Shown: positions 44,780-56,254 of the stretch, in pieces | Layout: every line of letters begins with the position of its first letter | Numbering within the stretch: the stretch's first letter is position 1 | Assembly: GCA_013180625.2 (NCBI GenBank) | Contig: SNVD02011141.1 | Span: 488,588 to 552,587, forward strand | DNA from: Boswellia sacra | Taxonomy: Eukaryota > Streptophyta > Magnoliopsida > Sapindales > Burseraceae | Direction of reading: 5' to 3' | Length of the DNA: 64,000 nucleotides | Position numbers and translations under genes: made by a program | Notes under the pieces: generated by a model | Databases searched by the model: none | What the model was told of the DNA's origin: nothing | What the model saw: the letters and a program-made list of their open reading frames with translations, nothing else

Positions 44780-45600
44780 TTTGTGGAAGGATGTGCTTGT
44801 ACAGGTAAATCAATTGGTTTTCCTCAGCATACTCTTATGTCTTTGGAAATAGAGGATGAAACATCTCCTATCCAACTCCGATCTTTTAGGGGACCATCCT
44901 TGAAAAATGCTAGAACCAAGATTGATGTTCATGCTGGCCCTTTTCCCATGGGTTTTTGATGGCAAAGTGATCCTTTCAATATTTTCGAGGCAATGAGGTA
45001 CCCTATTTGACTGTACTCTGTTTTTTTTTTTTTTTGGGCAGTTGACATTATTGATTATTTGGACAAAAAAAATTAAATGTTTTGATTAACTCGCAAGATT
45101 GGATTGGAAATGAGCTATTAAGTAGAGCACCTAGGGCGATAGAAAATTCCAAAGAACAAGAAGTTGATACAATGTCCGAAGAAATGGGAGGAAAGTTATG
45201 CATGCTTAGATGCAGACTATAGCTATAATCATAATCCGGTATTATGTTTCGTACATTGAATTGCCTTTATCTCATGAAGACACAACTCTTCCTTCTATGA
45301 TGAAAGTCCAATACCTTGGGAGCTTAAGCTACTTCCAGATTATTTGAGCATGTGTTTTTTGGGTGTCAGAATGATTCTTTCGCCAATTATAATAGAAATG
45401 GGCCTTGCACCACTACAAGAAAGAGAAAACCATCCAAGACTTAGATCACAAAATAACTATTGGGTGGACGATTGCTAATCCAAGGCCCAGCCATATGCAT
45501 GGACATTTCTTTTCGGAAAAAAGATCAAGCCCCACCAGAGAAGCACAGCGGAGATTGGACCCTCCATGATGGAACAAACTCCGGCTGAGAAACGTTAAAC
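44780..45600 (+). pseudogene. Athila protease to early reverse-transcriptase remnant with pol deletion
   Basis: Broken frames recall protease C-terminal sequence (ARTKIDVHAGP, FNIFEAMRYP near 44915-45010), the WELKLLPDYL segment (about 45320), and the start of reverse transcriptase (TLQEREKTIQDLDHKITIGW, EAQRRLDPP, 45412-45570). The next bases (45575-45620, AACGTTAAACCAAGCGCTTATTGG-type) belong to the post-pol region of Athila elements. So the catalytic reverse transcriptase, RNase H and integrase were deleted at about 45570. Confidence 0.75.
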
Positions 45601-45888
45601 CAAGCGCTTATTGGTAGCAACCCAATGTTTTTGCAAAATAATAAAAAAAGAAGAAAAATAAAAAAGGTAATAATGATCGATTTTTGTTCTCGAGGAGATT
45701 CCTTTCGTAGGCCAGCAAATTCGATCAGGTTTTATCTCTCTTTGACATCTATCTTATTTGTTTTTATATTTGGTTTTATATTTTTTGATATATATATATT
45801 TACTTTTTTGACTTTGTTATGCTTTGTTATCTCTTTTATGTGTCTTTAGTTTCATTTCTGCTCTCTTCTTTTCCTTCTTTTGTTTATT

Positions 45889-46540
45889 TGATTATTTCGT
45901 ACTTCGAATTCATTGTGTGGCACATCTTGAGGAAACATCCAAAGGGGCGCTGAACCATTGCTCCGAAGGTTTGAAACGTGCATATCTGAGAGAAGAACAA
46001 ACTCAATCGCATTATCGGTAATATCTATCCTTTCTCTTCTTCAATAGATGCCGATATCTTTGTGTCGCACCTTCGTAAATATTTTCTTTCACTTCTGAAA
46101 TGCTGTGTTATTAAAATTTATAAGTCCGGATGATAGACTTTGGTATTGATGCTTTTAAATCTGCCTGCGGATATCCGATGGCTTATTGAAGCCAAGGTGA
46201 ATGGTCAGCTTTCCTTCCTTTTGTTTAATTTGATTATTTCGTACTTCGAATTCATTTGTGCAACAGCTTAAAGAAACATCCAAAGGGGAGCTGAAACCAT
46301 TGCCGAAGGTTTGAAACGTGCATATCTGGGAGAAGAACAAACTCAATCGCATTATCGGTAATATCTCTCCTTTTCTTCTCTTCAATGGATGCTGATATCT
46401 TTCTATCGAACCTTTGTAAATATTTCCCTTCACTTCCTCAAAATGCTGTGTTTAAATTTATAAAGTACGGATGACTAGACTTTGGGCATTGATGCTCCTA
46501 AATGTGCCTGCTGATATCCGATGGCTTATCGAAGCCAAGG
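45889..46540. repeat. 340-bp tandem duplication inside the Athila element
   Basis: Two diverged copies (about 45889-46200 and 46229-46540) share long strings such as GAACAAACTCAATCGCATTA (period 340 bp) and GATATCCGATGGCTTAT. The second copy runs into the unrecognised ORF at 46471. Confidence 0.8.
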
Positions 46541-46937
46541 TGAGATTGTCCGGTGAGCCGGACATTAATCTCGCAAAATACATGCCTGGTCTAGGAAAGA
46601 GCTACTACGCTAAGAGGCGAAGAGCGAAAAGGTTACAAGTATGTTATAAATGTGCTAGATGGAATTGTAACCAGACTTGTCGTTCATTAGGTTTTATGTC
46701 CAGAAATAGAGAAGATAAACTGTCATTTATTAAGAATGGTCTGAGTAATGAGTCGCTGGATAATGTTTATTAACTCTTGAGTCACATTCTGGTAGACTTG
46801 TTCAGCGTGAATTGCTTAATCTTTGGACACAATTTCATGATGAATTGCAGTGTTATAGTCTAGGGAATCTGACTAAAAACGACCCTGTTTGCCAGTTTAT
46901 AAGAAAACTGGATGGGAAGCAAATCACCGACTCATAG
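46471..46937 (+). pseudogene. Unrecognised ORF with a Cys cluster in the Athila element
   Basis: One hundred codons from 46471 (MTRLWALMLLNVPADIRWLI ... CYKCARWNCNQTC ... NREDKLSFIKNGLSNES) end at 46771. A one-base frameshift near there restores a coherent continuation (LTLESHSGRLVQRELLNLWT ... NDPVCQFIRKLDGKQ) to TAG at 46937. The CxxCx4Cx3C cluster hints at metal binding, but I do not recognise the family. It is in the post-pol position where Athila elements have an env-like or cargo region and lies 0.6 kb before LOG. It could be a second captured host gene or an element-specific gene. Confidence 0.45.
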
Positions 46938-47167
46938 AAGGCGTTTCAGCTGTTACTGGACGTAAAACCAGAGGAAGATGTGAGCCACAATCACAACTAC
47001 TTTTATATTTGAATGTGTGTTGTTGTTGTCGAATTTTATTTTCTTCTTGTTTCGTTTGATCTGATTATCAATGTTGTTTTTGTGTTGTTGTTGTTTGTTG
47101 ATTTTGTTTGTTTTAATTTTCAGTTTTCTTTTTAACAAACCATATGACTATCCCATGTCATAAGCAT

Positions 47168-47365
47168 ACGTGGAGATAAGTGTGGAGGTTTTGTCAACCT
47201 CCGCCGAAAGTATATCTCTACTTTTCATGCTTCACATGGGAGACAAGTGTGACAGTTTTATCAAACCCCACCGAAAGTATATTTTCATTTTTCATGCTTC
47301 ACGTGGGAGACAAGTGTGAAGTTTTTGTCAAACCCCACCGAAAGCATATCTCATTTTTTTTAAAT
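47168..47365. repeat. Three tandem copies of a ~67-bp repeat
   Basis: Units begin ACGTGGAGATAAGTGTGG, ACATGGGAGACAAGTGTG and ACGTGGGAGACAAGTGTG and share CACCGAAAGTATAT. They lie directly upstream of the LOG sequence. The AAGTGTGG core recalls the polypurine tract of this element. Confidence 0.8.
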
Positions 47366-47557
47366 CTTGGGGCGATAAATCTGCATCGAGCAACTCCCAC
47401 CGAAATTATGTCCCCATGTGTCAAATTTGAGAGTTTTACGTGTGTATATATCCATGCTGTATATTTTGAAATGTCATTTTATAACCTGTCTTGCACTTGA
47501 ATCGCATAATGCCTAACGTACATCATTGTCTTACACAAGTTTAGAGCACTTTTAGAA

Positions 47558-48207
47558 ATGGAGAAAACACCAATTCGGCGATTCCAAAATATATGCGTAT
47601 TTTGTTGATCGCAATTTGGTAAAGATGGAGAGTTTACAACAGCAGCTCTTGATCTTGGTAGGACATTAGCTGCGAGGGGTATTCATTTGATTTATGGAGG
47701 GGTAGTCTTGGGTTAATGGGGTGTGTGTCAACAGCTGCATCCCTAGGAGGGAGCAAAGTTCTCGGCATTATCCCTAAACCATTAGCTGTACGAAATATCG
47801 TAGGCAACACAATCGGGGAAGAGTTACAGGTCTCTAGCATGCATGAGCGTATTGCACATATGGTTGTTAAGTCTGATGCATTTATAGCTTTGCCTGATGG
47901 TTATGGTACATTAGAGAAGATATTTCAAATCACCTCTTGGGCACAGCTAAACATCCATCGGAAACCCATTGGTTTGTTAAATGTCAATAATTTTTTTGAT
48001 GTTTTGTTGTCTTTTCTTGATCAAGCAGTAGAAAAAAACTTCATCTCACAGTCGGCGAGGCAAATCCTGGTTACAGCTTCAACTGCAGGGGAGTTAATTG
48101 ACAAATTACAAGCATTCATCTATTCGCCTGATCCAGCAATAGCTCGGATAGATTGGTTTGGAGAATGCAATAAGAGGCGTAAACTGGATTTAACGCTCCA
48201 TCTGTAA
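47558..48207 (+). pseudogene. LOG: Intronless LOG (cytokinin phosphoribohydrolase) carried by the Athila element
   Basis: From ATG 47558 it reads MEKTPIRRFQNICVFC, an in-frame TGA (47606-47608) where family members have Gly, then FTTAALDLGRTLAARGIHLI and YGG. A one-base loss then shifts frame; the next open frame (47716-48207) covers GLMGC...GGSKVLGIIPKPL, MHERIAHMVVKSDAFIALPD, YGTLEKIFQITSWAQL, HRKPIGLLNVNNFFDVLLSF and the usual tail KRRKLDLTLHL. LOG enzymes release active cytokinin from its riboside monophosphate in the cytosol. Plant LOG genes have several introns; none is present, so a processed mRNA was captured. The signature PGGYGTxEE is PDGYGTLEK, losing a Gly and the second Glu. Not an active enzyme. 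Confidence 0.9.
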
Positions 48208-50180
48208 TCTCTATCTGCTGGTTTGCTTTGTTTTTGTTTGCTTTCTTTTTATTGTGTTTATTTGAGAGTTTTCATGTTATTTCTTTTGAGCTTGTTCAGG
48301 TTATTTCTTTCGTCCCAGGTAATATTTTCTAATCTCGGTTTTTAGAGTGGTGGCTTAAAAAGTTTAAGTTCTCTTGAAACGCATTCTGGATCTCTTCCAT
48401 CCATAATGGCTGAATAAGGAGGCTAACTTCTAAACTTTTTAGACCCATTCTAACTGACTTGTTTTTGCTTGCTGGCTTGTTGGACTTTGTATTTTATAAG
48501 TAAGTTTAGTTTTGTGTAATTTAGAGTTTTTGTGTGTTTTTGTCTTTATCAGTTTTTGATTCCGAAAAAAAAAACATTGTGGAAAACCTGAGAATGGCAA
48601 ATATGGGGTTTTCCTTAACTCTTGAAACGCATTCTCTCTAAATAAATCTATAGTTTGTTTATTTTATGTTGTTTGAAGTGTCTTTTTTCTTGTTGTTCTT
48701 CATAATAAAGGTATATAGGCTGGAAACCTTAAGTCTGTGGGCTACTGGTCCTAAGGATTCTTGAAATATACAATCTTGACTCAGGTGTAACAATGCCACG
48801 TACCTCTTTTCTTGCATTTTGTGGGTCGATAATAAGATAATGATTGAATTAAGAATAACTCTTGGAAAATGATAAATGATGCATGGATCTGTGTGCTTGA
48901 AATGTTTATTGGTTTTCGCTTTGCTTTTGATTCCTTGCGCAAAATTGAGCACTGAGCTATTATCACTGAGTTATTTGTTCACTTAGAGAAAGTTTATGTA
49001 ATTTAAATTTTCTTCAGATTTCAATGAATTCTAGAACTTGTTTGATGGTCACTCAAGGCGAAATCCTAGGCTGTGCAACATTGGGGAAATGATTTAGCCA
49101 TCTTTGGACCGTTTGAGCCTTAATAGCCAACCTTGACAGAAATTGATCCCTAGTTACCCCTTTGAGCCTCTGTAAGCCTTTTTCTTTGTTAACTCACTAA
49201 AAGATTTTCTAACCTCAAATGAATTTGTTCTAAACAGTTTATCCCTTACCTATGAGCATGTAGATCATTCACAATTAAATTTTGAGCTATGTTCTGGTTT
49301 TGGGAAGTTAGAAGAGGTTGGGATGTGTCATGAGCAATGCAAGTGAGTTCTATTGTGTTTAAAAAAAAGAAAAAAAAAAGAAAAAAAGCCAATTGTACTT
49401 ATTGTCCACATACTTTCACATTGGGGACAATGTGTTGTTTAAGTGTGGGGGAGGGGAAGTGTAATTAAAAAAAAAGAAAAAAAAGAAAAAAAAGAGAACA
49501 AAAGAAGAAGAATAAGAGATCTATACCCTTAAGTGTTCTTAAAAAGAATGAAACAACAAAGTGTGGGGGTGTAGTTTTCTTTTGTTTTCTGCAAAAAAAA
49601 AAAAAAAGATTGAGTTTTCTAAATAAGTTTGGGGGAGTAACCTGGTGAATTGAAATGAAGTTGTGTTATAGGTTTGAGCTCTACATATTCTTGAATGATT
49701 TATGTGTTTGTGGGTGATTTGAGCCAAATTATTATCCTTTATCATACCTTCACCCAAGCCAAACGTTACAAGCTTAATAAAGTCCTACTTGATCCTTGGT
49801 GTTGTGCATGTCTACATTAGTGGAGAGTGACTTGAAAAGCAAGCCTATGGAGTTCATTTATACACACATCTTCAATATTAAATATGATTCATTTTTATGC
49901 ATAAATTCATCCGGGTTACAAATGATTAGGTGAGAATGGCTCCACACACACACACTTGAGGAATTGAAGTGAAGCGAAACTAATCTTTGTAATAAAATTC
50001 TTGATCAAGTGCATTATTTTGGAGTTTTCCTTGGGTTATAATTAAGTACAATCTTTGAGGCCTATTTGCAAGATGAAGCATTTGTGTGTTTTAATTTTTT
50101 GTTGATTCTGTTTCGGTTTAGTTTTATTTCATATTGTCGTAGTTGCTCGAGGACTAGCAAAGTCTAAGTGTGGGGGAATT
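48208..50180. other. Athila 3' untranslated region with repeated purine tracts
   Basis: No supported gene. Long A/G tracts occur at 49363-49388, 49466-49517 and 49592-49608, and several AAGTGTGGGGG-like strings (about 49440, 49560, 49626) precede the real polypurine tract at 50167-50178 next to the 3' LTR. Confidence 0.6.
50167..50178 (+). other. Athila polypurine tract
   Basis: AGTGTGGGGGAA immediately before the 3' LTR start at 50181, the site of plus-strand priming in this family. Confidence 0.8.
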
Positions 50181-51580
50181 TGATAAGTGTCTATTTATAT
50201 ATCATTTTCATATCAATTCGTCCATGTTTCTTTGCTATATTCCTTGGTATTTTTATGTTTTTGTGTGGTTTTGATGTTTGTAGGAGTTTTGGAGCAACTT
50301 GCACAAAAATGGAGTAAAACCCTTCATTTTCACCTCTGCTAGTCAACCATCTTCTCGGATTTAATTGTATTGATATACAATGAACCCGATGACATATTAT
50401 ATACCGTTGGAAAGCTCTCGAAGTCTATTTTTTGGAAAAATTTACGGTTTATAAATCCATTCAGTGTACCAAAAGTTGTAATCAAAACAGTGTGAGATGT
50501 ATAGAAATATAATTCCACAAGTCACTGTAGCATGTATAAATACGGGGCACTGTAGCAGTAGTATTTAAACACATTTTAGGGTTTTATTTTGATAACTTGA
50601 AGAGGGGAGAACGTAGAGGAGGCTGCATCTTTGGATTTCTCTCATCTCTTAGAGTTCTTGAAGGAGATTGAAGGCTTGGAAAGAGGAAGAACTACAAATC
50701 CTAAGAGATTTCATCATATTTGCTAAGTTTTTCATTTCCCTTTCATTTTCTGGATTTGCTATGTATTGTATTATATTTGTATTGTGTCTGAGTATGTGTA
50801 ACTAAATCTGAATTGGTTGAGGGTGATTTCAGAGCCCTTGATATGGTGTTTGTGAGTTGATTGTGCAAGAAATTATTATCCAATTCTCTAATTGAAGTTG
50901 CTTGTATTTTCCCATGTTTAATGCTTATGATTACTTGCTGATTGTATTTGGGTGGCCAACTGAATATAATCTGGATATTGTCTATTGCTAGACTAGAAAT
51001 CTTGATCCGTAATTGTCTTGAATTTCTAATCATTAGTAGCAAAATTGTGATCAGAGATTGCAATTGGAGAATATAACCTAAGTTAAATAATCCGAGCTTG
51101 TGTGTTTATTGCTTAGATCAACCTGTCTTTCTTTTCGTAATGCATCCATTGAATTAAATTTAGAGAGCTTATTCTAGGTTGTTTAATGGATAGAGATTAA
51201 ATAAATAGCATGTTTTATATAACAACAAAGTAAGGAAAGATTGGGATAACAGAGCTTATTGTTATCTACGGTTGATAATTTCAATGGTGTAATTAGATGA
51301 TAATTCTACAATTAATTCGTAAATCCATATCTTGTGTGGAGAATGATCCCTTAACTAGATTTCTCTCATTGATTTTTCACTCAAATTAATTTTCTGTTTT
51401 GTTATTCTTCATTTGCATTCTTAGTTCATTTAGCTAATCATTCAACAAAACCCCCCTTATTTAGTTTATTGTTACTGGAAAATAACAAATTCAATTAGAA
51501 TCAATCCTCGTGGAAACGATATCTTACTCATCACTTTATTACTTGTGCGACTAGTATACTTGCTAGTTTCGAACGCATCA
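50181..51580 (+). repeat. Athila 3' LTR
   Basis: Ends CGCATCA followed by the CAATG duplication. See the 5' LTR entry for the uneven divergence. Confidence 0.93.
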
Positions 51581-54561
51581 CAATGCTATGGGCCTATGGC
51601 TACGAAACTCTTTGTCATCCTTGTGGACTTCAATTCCAAGTTCTTTTGTAGGAAAATTTAATCTTTCAATCTCCTTTTTTTTTGTGCTCATCCTTAGTAT
51701 TGGAAATTTCTCAACTTTATTGATGACGTTGCCTCGATACTGAGTTTATCATTGGGAACTTAGGAGTTTGATATGATTTTACCGACTTGGCACTTACGCT
51801 TTAGCTTTTTTCTAGTGTGCTAAATATTTCAATGCCTATTTTCAGTATGCTAAATATGCCTCGATACTGAGTTTATCATTGGGAACTTAGGAGTTTTATG
51901 AAAAATTTGTTTAATGTGACAAATGATATAGATTATGAATTTCTTAAATTTTTTAAAATACGTATTATATATATATATATATACTTTTTTTTAAATACTT
52001 GGAGGCTAAAAAATGTCAAGTATTTTTTTTAAATTTTAAAACTATTATACTTGGCGGCCAAAAATCGTCAAGTATATTTTTTTAATTTTTAAAACTATTA
52101 TACTTGGCGGCCAAAAACCGCCAAGTATATTTTTTTTTAATTTTTAAAACTATTATACTTGGCGGCCAAAAACCGTCAAGTATAGTCAGGTGCATATTTG
52201 GCAGGTTGACCGACCGCCAAATTGGCTATATTTGGCGGTACCATTGGTGGTGCTTTCTAGACCGTCAAATATATACTTATTTGGCGGTCAAAAACCGTCA
52301 AATATGAGCATTTTTCTTCTAATGCATACTTATATGTCCATGATCATCTCCATGTCTAGCCAAAACTTTGATAGCACTTCCAACAATCCTCCTTTCGAAC
52401 AAAGGACCACATCATTGTGATAATTTTTTAGGCCTCCCCTAAAACAACCATCCATCTGTCCGCTCTATCGAGTTCCGTTACCTCAAGAGCTACTCTATCC
52501 AGGTCAACTCCTCTTCATCGTGTTGAGGTCATGACACGTCCATGAAGCATTTGGAGCACACCGTCTAGTCCAATAGAACTAACCACAGACCCAATCGTGA
52601 GTTTTAACTGAGGCCCAGGGCCCACCATCTTAATTTGTCATAATCGGGGCCTACCAACCTTTGTTTGGCACTCCGAGTATTTTTTTTATATATTCTCGTG
52701 GCTAAGTCCGGGCTTGACATCTATTACCACTTGTTGAGACTATGAACCTCCCAAAACTCTAAATTGGTATGATATTATCCACTTTGAGCCTAAACCCTCA
52801 TGGATTTGCTTTTGGATTCTATCCAAAAGGCCTCATACCAATAGAGATCTTATCCATACTTATATGCCTACGATCCTCCTCATTTCTAGCCAATATGAGA
52901 CTTTGGTCACACTCCTAACAATTAGATTGTTGTGAGAAAGGTTTAGGAGTCGTAGTGCAGAAAATTTTTCAATTAATTTTGGGATCTCTCCATCGAAATT
53001 ATTTTTTGAAATGTCAATGATAGTAAGAGTAATAAGAACTTTTTGTAGTTCAATATCAGTCCCTTTTATTGTCACTGCCACAGAATCTTCATAATAATTA
53101 GTTTCACCCATCTATAACTTATGGCCTTCAGCTTCGCTAACATTCATCATAGCTTTTAGATTTTCAAAATATTTTGTTAGTAAAAGAAAGCTAAAATTGT
53201 TATTTGAGAGATCAAAGATTCTGAGTTTAGTGAATGAATGATAGGGCTTAGAAGAATCCCCATAAAATTTATTGTAACGAAGAATAAGAACCTTTAGCTC
53301 AGGAAAATTTCGTAGCCAATATGAGAAGGTATCACTTATATTTTTGCTTCGAAAACTGAGAACTTCAGCTCTGCACAATTCAAGATACATCATAGGATTG
53401 AGCCTTCTAGGTCATTGTTGTCGAAGTTAAGTGTTCTCAAATTGTTGCCCTTTGAAAATGTATCAGGAATTCTGCCACAAAGTCTATTCTTCTGCAGATC
53501 TAGTACTTGAAGACTTTTGCTAAAATTTCCCATGCAATATGGAATGAATCCACTCAAACTGTTAATTGAAAGGTCAAGATCTTCAATGATGCTGATATTG
53601 CAATTTGAACAAGGAATCGCTCCGATCAATCTATTGTTTGTGATACAGAAGTACGTATCGGAACCTACAGCCTATTATCATCCAAATAAAGGATACATAG
53701 TTGACTACTGTGAAAATCAACCATATGGCCAGTTGGTTGTCGCCGATATCCATAAATTCCAATCTTAGTAGAGTTAACAACCATGGTGAAATATACCTGT
53801 AGAGTAAGTTGTCACAAATCAATTAAAGGTAAATTTGAAAGCAAATTTACATGAGAAGGAATCGATCACGTGGCTACATGACTACGCAATTAAAAGAGAG
53901 TCTAGAATACCAGCGGAGCACATAAAGTAAAACCATATCTCTAGTTTCACCAATGCAAATATTGTAATTGAAAGATATAAAACATTAATTGAGCTTATGA
54001 AGATTTGGAAAAAAAAAATCTAAGTGACTTCAGTAACACCCAACAAGGCTGCACTTATAGAGATCCAAGTGCCTCAAGGATGTCGAATTGCTGATTGAAT
54101 TATGTAATTCTCCTGTCAAACCTGTTCCACTTAAGTCCAAAAGTTCAAAAGGGCTGCTCTAGTTAACCATGGGAAAATAGCATGTTAAGTTGATGTTCGA
54201 TGCTAAACAGAGAAATTGAAGATTCGGCATGCCAAGGATATTATCTGGGAAGTTTCCTTGCAATCCATATTGACCAAGACTCAAATATGTTAGAGAAGAA
54301 GATATATTTGTCAATAGAGTAGGCACTATGGTAGAAATGTCTACTAAGTCGAGAAAAAGTCCTTTTAACTTAGTTAGATTTTGAGCCAGACCTTCCAAAC
54401 TTGGTTTTTCAAGAATCACTCCAGAATTGTGAGAGAGGTCAAGTGAAAGTAAGTTAGACATATGGGAGATCTCAAATGGAAGTTGGCGGGAAAAATTAGA
54501 GTTGGAGAGGTTAAGGAGTTTCAAATCATGGAAGTGACTAAAACCAGAGGAAACCTGAGAG

Positions 54562-55827
54562 CATAGGCGGACCTACATGGGGACCAGTGCCCCCCCAAAA
54601 AAATTTAAATTTTGTTATACCCCTTATGTTTCAATAGTAATAATATATCCCCTTATACATGCCTAATTTTCACCTATAATTCCTTATTTTCACATTGTCT
54701 AGCAGTCCCTTCATTTCATCTAACCTATCATGTCGCTCTTCCACTTTACAAAAGCCGCTATAGCACACAAGAAGACAAATTCTTTCATTTGCTGGTAAGT
54801 TTATTATATTTCATATTTTATTATTTTATTTCATGCACAATGTTATTCACTTTTTTTTAATGTTTTTCTCCTATAATTTACAGATTTCTTTTTCTCAAAT
54901 CTTTGTTTTTTCTTCTATAGATAGTCTACACTTGACACATAATTAATATTTTTCTCCTTCTTTTCAAGCAAATTTGTATCATGATCATTATTATAATTAA
55001 TTTCGACCATTATATTTTCTAAATAAAATTTATGTAGATTTTTTTACTGCTTCACGGTTAGCTAATTTTAGAAGCATGATGTTACAATGTCAATAAAGAG
55101 ATATTGTCTGACTTTTTTACTAAACCATCACAATGAATTAATTAAATAAAAGCAATGATTTGGATACTTCATACTAATACTAAAAGATGAAGAGTTAACT
55201 TGATGATGAATTTTCTCATTACTTTTTTGATTAATTGGCCTTTATCATGATGTCAATCAAAAGCCGGTATTAAATTAAACTAATTAAATTCAGCTTTAGA
55301 TCTCGTAACTTCAAAATTTCTTCACCTTCTTTATTGGTTTAATTTGAGAGGCTTTTTATTATTTAATTTGTTTCTAGTCTTTTTGAATAGAAAATAATAC
55401 GATCATTAATTTGTTATCAGTTATTGAGAGATATTTTAAAAGAAAATCTACTTTTGAATTGGCAGCAAGTCCAAACACAAGTGCTAAAATTTCAAAACAA
55501 AATTGTGTTAATATTAATTTTACAAGATTTGCGGCTTAGAACTCGATAATGAAGTAATCATGCAACGTTTTCAAAATATGAAAATAAGTAGAGCACAATT
55601 ATGATTTTGTATTTGTTGAATAAATTAACTATTAAATTTTAATATGTTATATTTTACTTTATTGTGTTAAGATTTATTGTAACGAGTAAGGTTGATTATA
55701 TCCTCTTATTTAAGTGTATTTTTTTATTTTTCAATGAATTTTATTTTTTTATTTTTTATTATAGAAATTATAAAATGCTATGGTCGTCTCCCCCTCCCCA
55801 ACTGACAAATTTTTGGGTTCGCCACTG
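54562..55827. mobile_element. hAT-like non-autonomous element in RLP2, copy B
   Basis: Ends CATAGGCGGACC and, inverted, CAGTGGCGAACC. 8-bp flanks CCTGAGAG (54554-54561) and CCTGGGAG (55828-55835). 1,266 bp, collinear with 15288-16552. Confidence 0.8.
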
Positions 55828-56254
55828 CCTGGGAGTATTTGAAGTCATTGTAAGGAAGGTTGAGGCTTTGCAGGTGAGGAAGATGAAAGTGACTACTGTT
55901 GGAAAGGATGTTGCCATGAAGCAAACTATAAACAAAGATCGAGGACAATCACATGACCTGTCTCAGTATCACACTTGACCCCATCCCGTAAACAGCAATC
56001 ATCTTCCTCTTTCCAGGAAAGCATTTTTAGATAAGAAGAAGCGACGATAACATCATCACAATAGCAAGGAGAACTATTTCTGAAGGAAAAGAGTTGTTTA
56101 AACTTCAGCAATGCAGAACTTTGATCAAAAGAGCATAGTTCCGCATAACACTGGGAAAGCAAGAGCAACAAATATTGGAAGCAGAAAAATTGACTAGAAC
56201 ATGTTAACCAAGCTATCATGTTATGTTGAAATGAAATGATAAACTAATATGATT

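Larger units (their letters stand above)
42011..51580 (+). mobile_element. Athila-type Ty3/gypsy LTR retrotransposon, pol-deleted, carrying LOG
   Basis: LTRs 42011-43427 (1,417 bp) and 50181-51580 (1,400 bp) begin TGATAAG and end CGCATCA. The target duplication CAATG (42006-42010, 51581-51585) is unduplicated in copy A near 12243-12250. A tRNA-Asp-type primer site and a purine tract TGTGGGGGAA complete the structure. The interior keeps a damaged gag knuckle region, the pre-protease/protease segment and the first part of reverse transcriptase, then jumps to the post-pol region; the rest of pol is missing. About 4.5 kb of downstream sequence includes a LOG retrocopy and an unrecognised ORF. It can only move with help from a complete relative. 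Confidence 0.93.
38996..52324. mobile_element. CACTA element with coatomer-gamma and TOR exons, copy B, split by Athila
   Basis: Left end CACTACAAGAA (38996). The right end has decayed to CTTCTAATG (to 52324), followed by the CAT duplication (38993-38995, 52325-52327). Without the Athila insertion it is about 3.75 kb, matching copy A (3.79 kb). The right subterminal array is at about 51990-52324. Confidence 0.85.
38871..52920 (-). mobile_element. TRIM interrupted by CACTA and Athila, copy B
   Basis: Same element as 9117-13623. ATTAG target duplication at 38866-38870 and 52921-52925. The outer edges keep TGTTGAGAC and CTCCTAACA. Confidence 0.82.
38429..56219 (-). pseudogene. RLP2 pseudogene, copy B, split by TRIM/CACTA/Athila and hAT insertions
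   Basis: Starts MIAWLTCSSQFFCFQ at 56219 with an open signal peptide plus LRR N-cap to 55926 (DCCLRDGVKCDTETGHVIVL). The hAT-like element follows (55827-54562), then LRR pieces 54524-54159 and 53822-53390, and the island-domain region 53393-52926. The TRIM nest occupies 52920-38871. The final LRRs, linker and helix (38865-38429) are nearly identical to copy A. Some frames are open where copy A is broken, and the reverse, so decay continued independently after duplication. Without its insertions the gene would be of RLP1 type and length. Not functional. Confidence 0.85.

Noticed and set aside
45412..45425. CACTACAAGAAAG inside the Athila element, looking like a CACTA terminus
   Set aside because: It encodes the TLQE start of the Athila reverse-transcriptase segment (TLQEREKTIQDLDHK...IGWTIA), and no matching inverted end or 3-bp duplication was found.
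47716..48207. The 163-codon LOG frame as a functional short LOG gene
   Set aside because: It lacks the N-terminal nucleotide-binding part (cut off by TGA and frameshift), and the PGGYGTxEE signature is altered.
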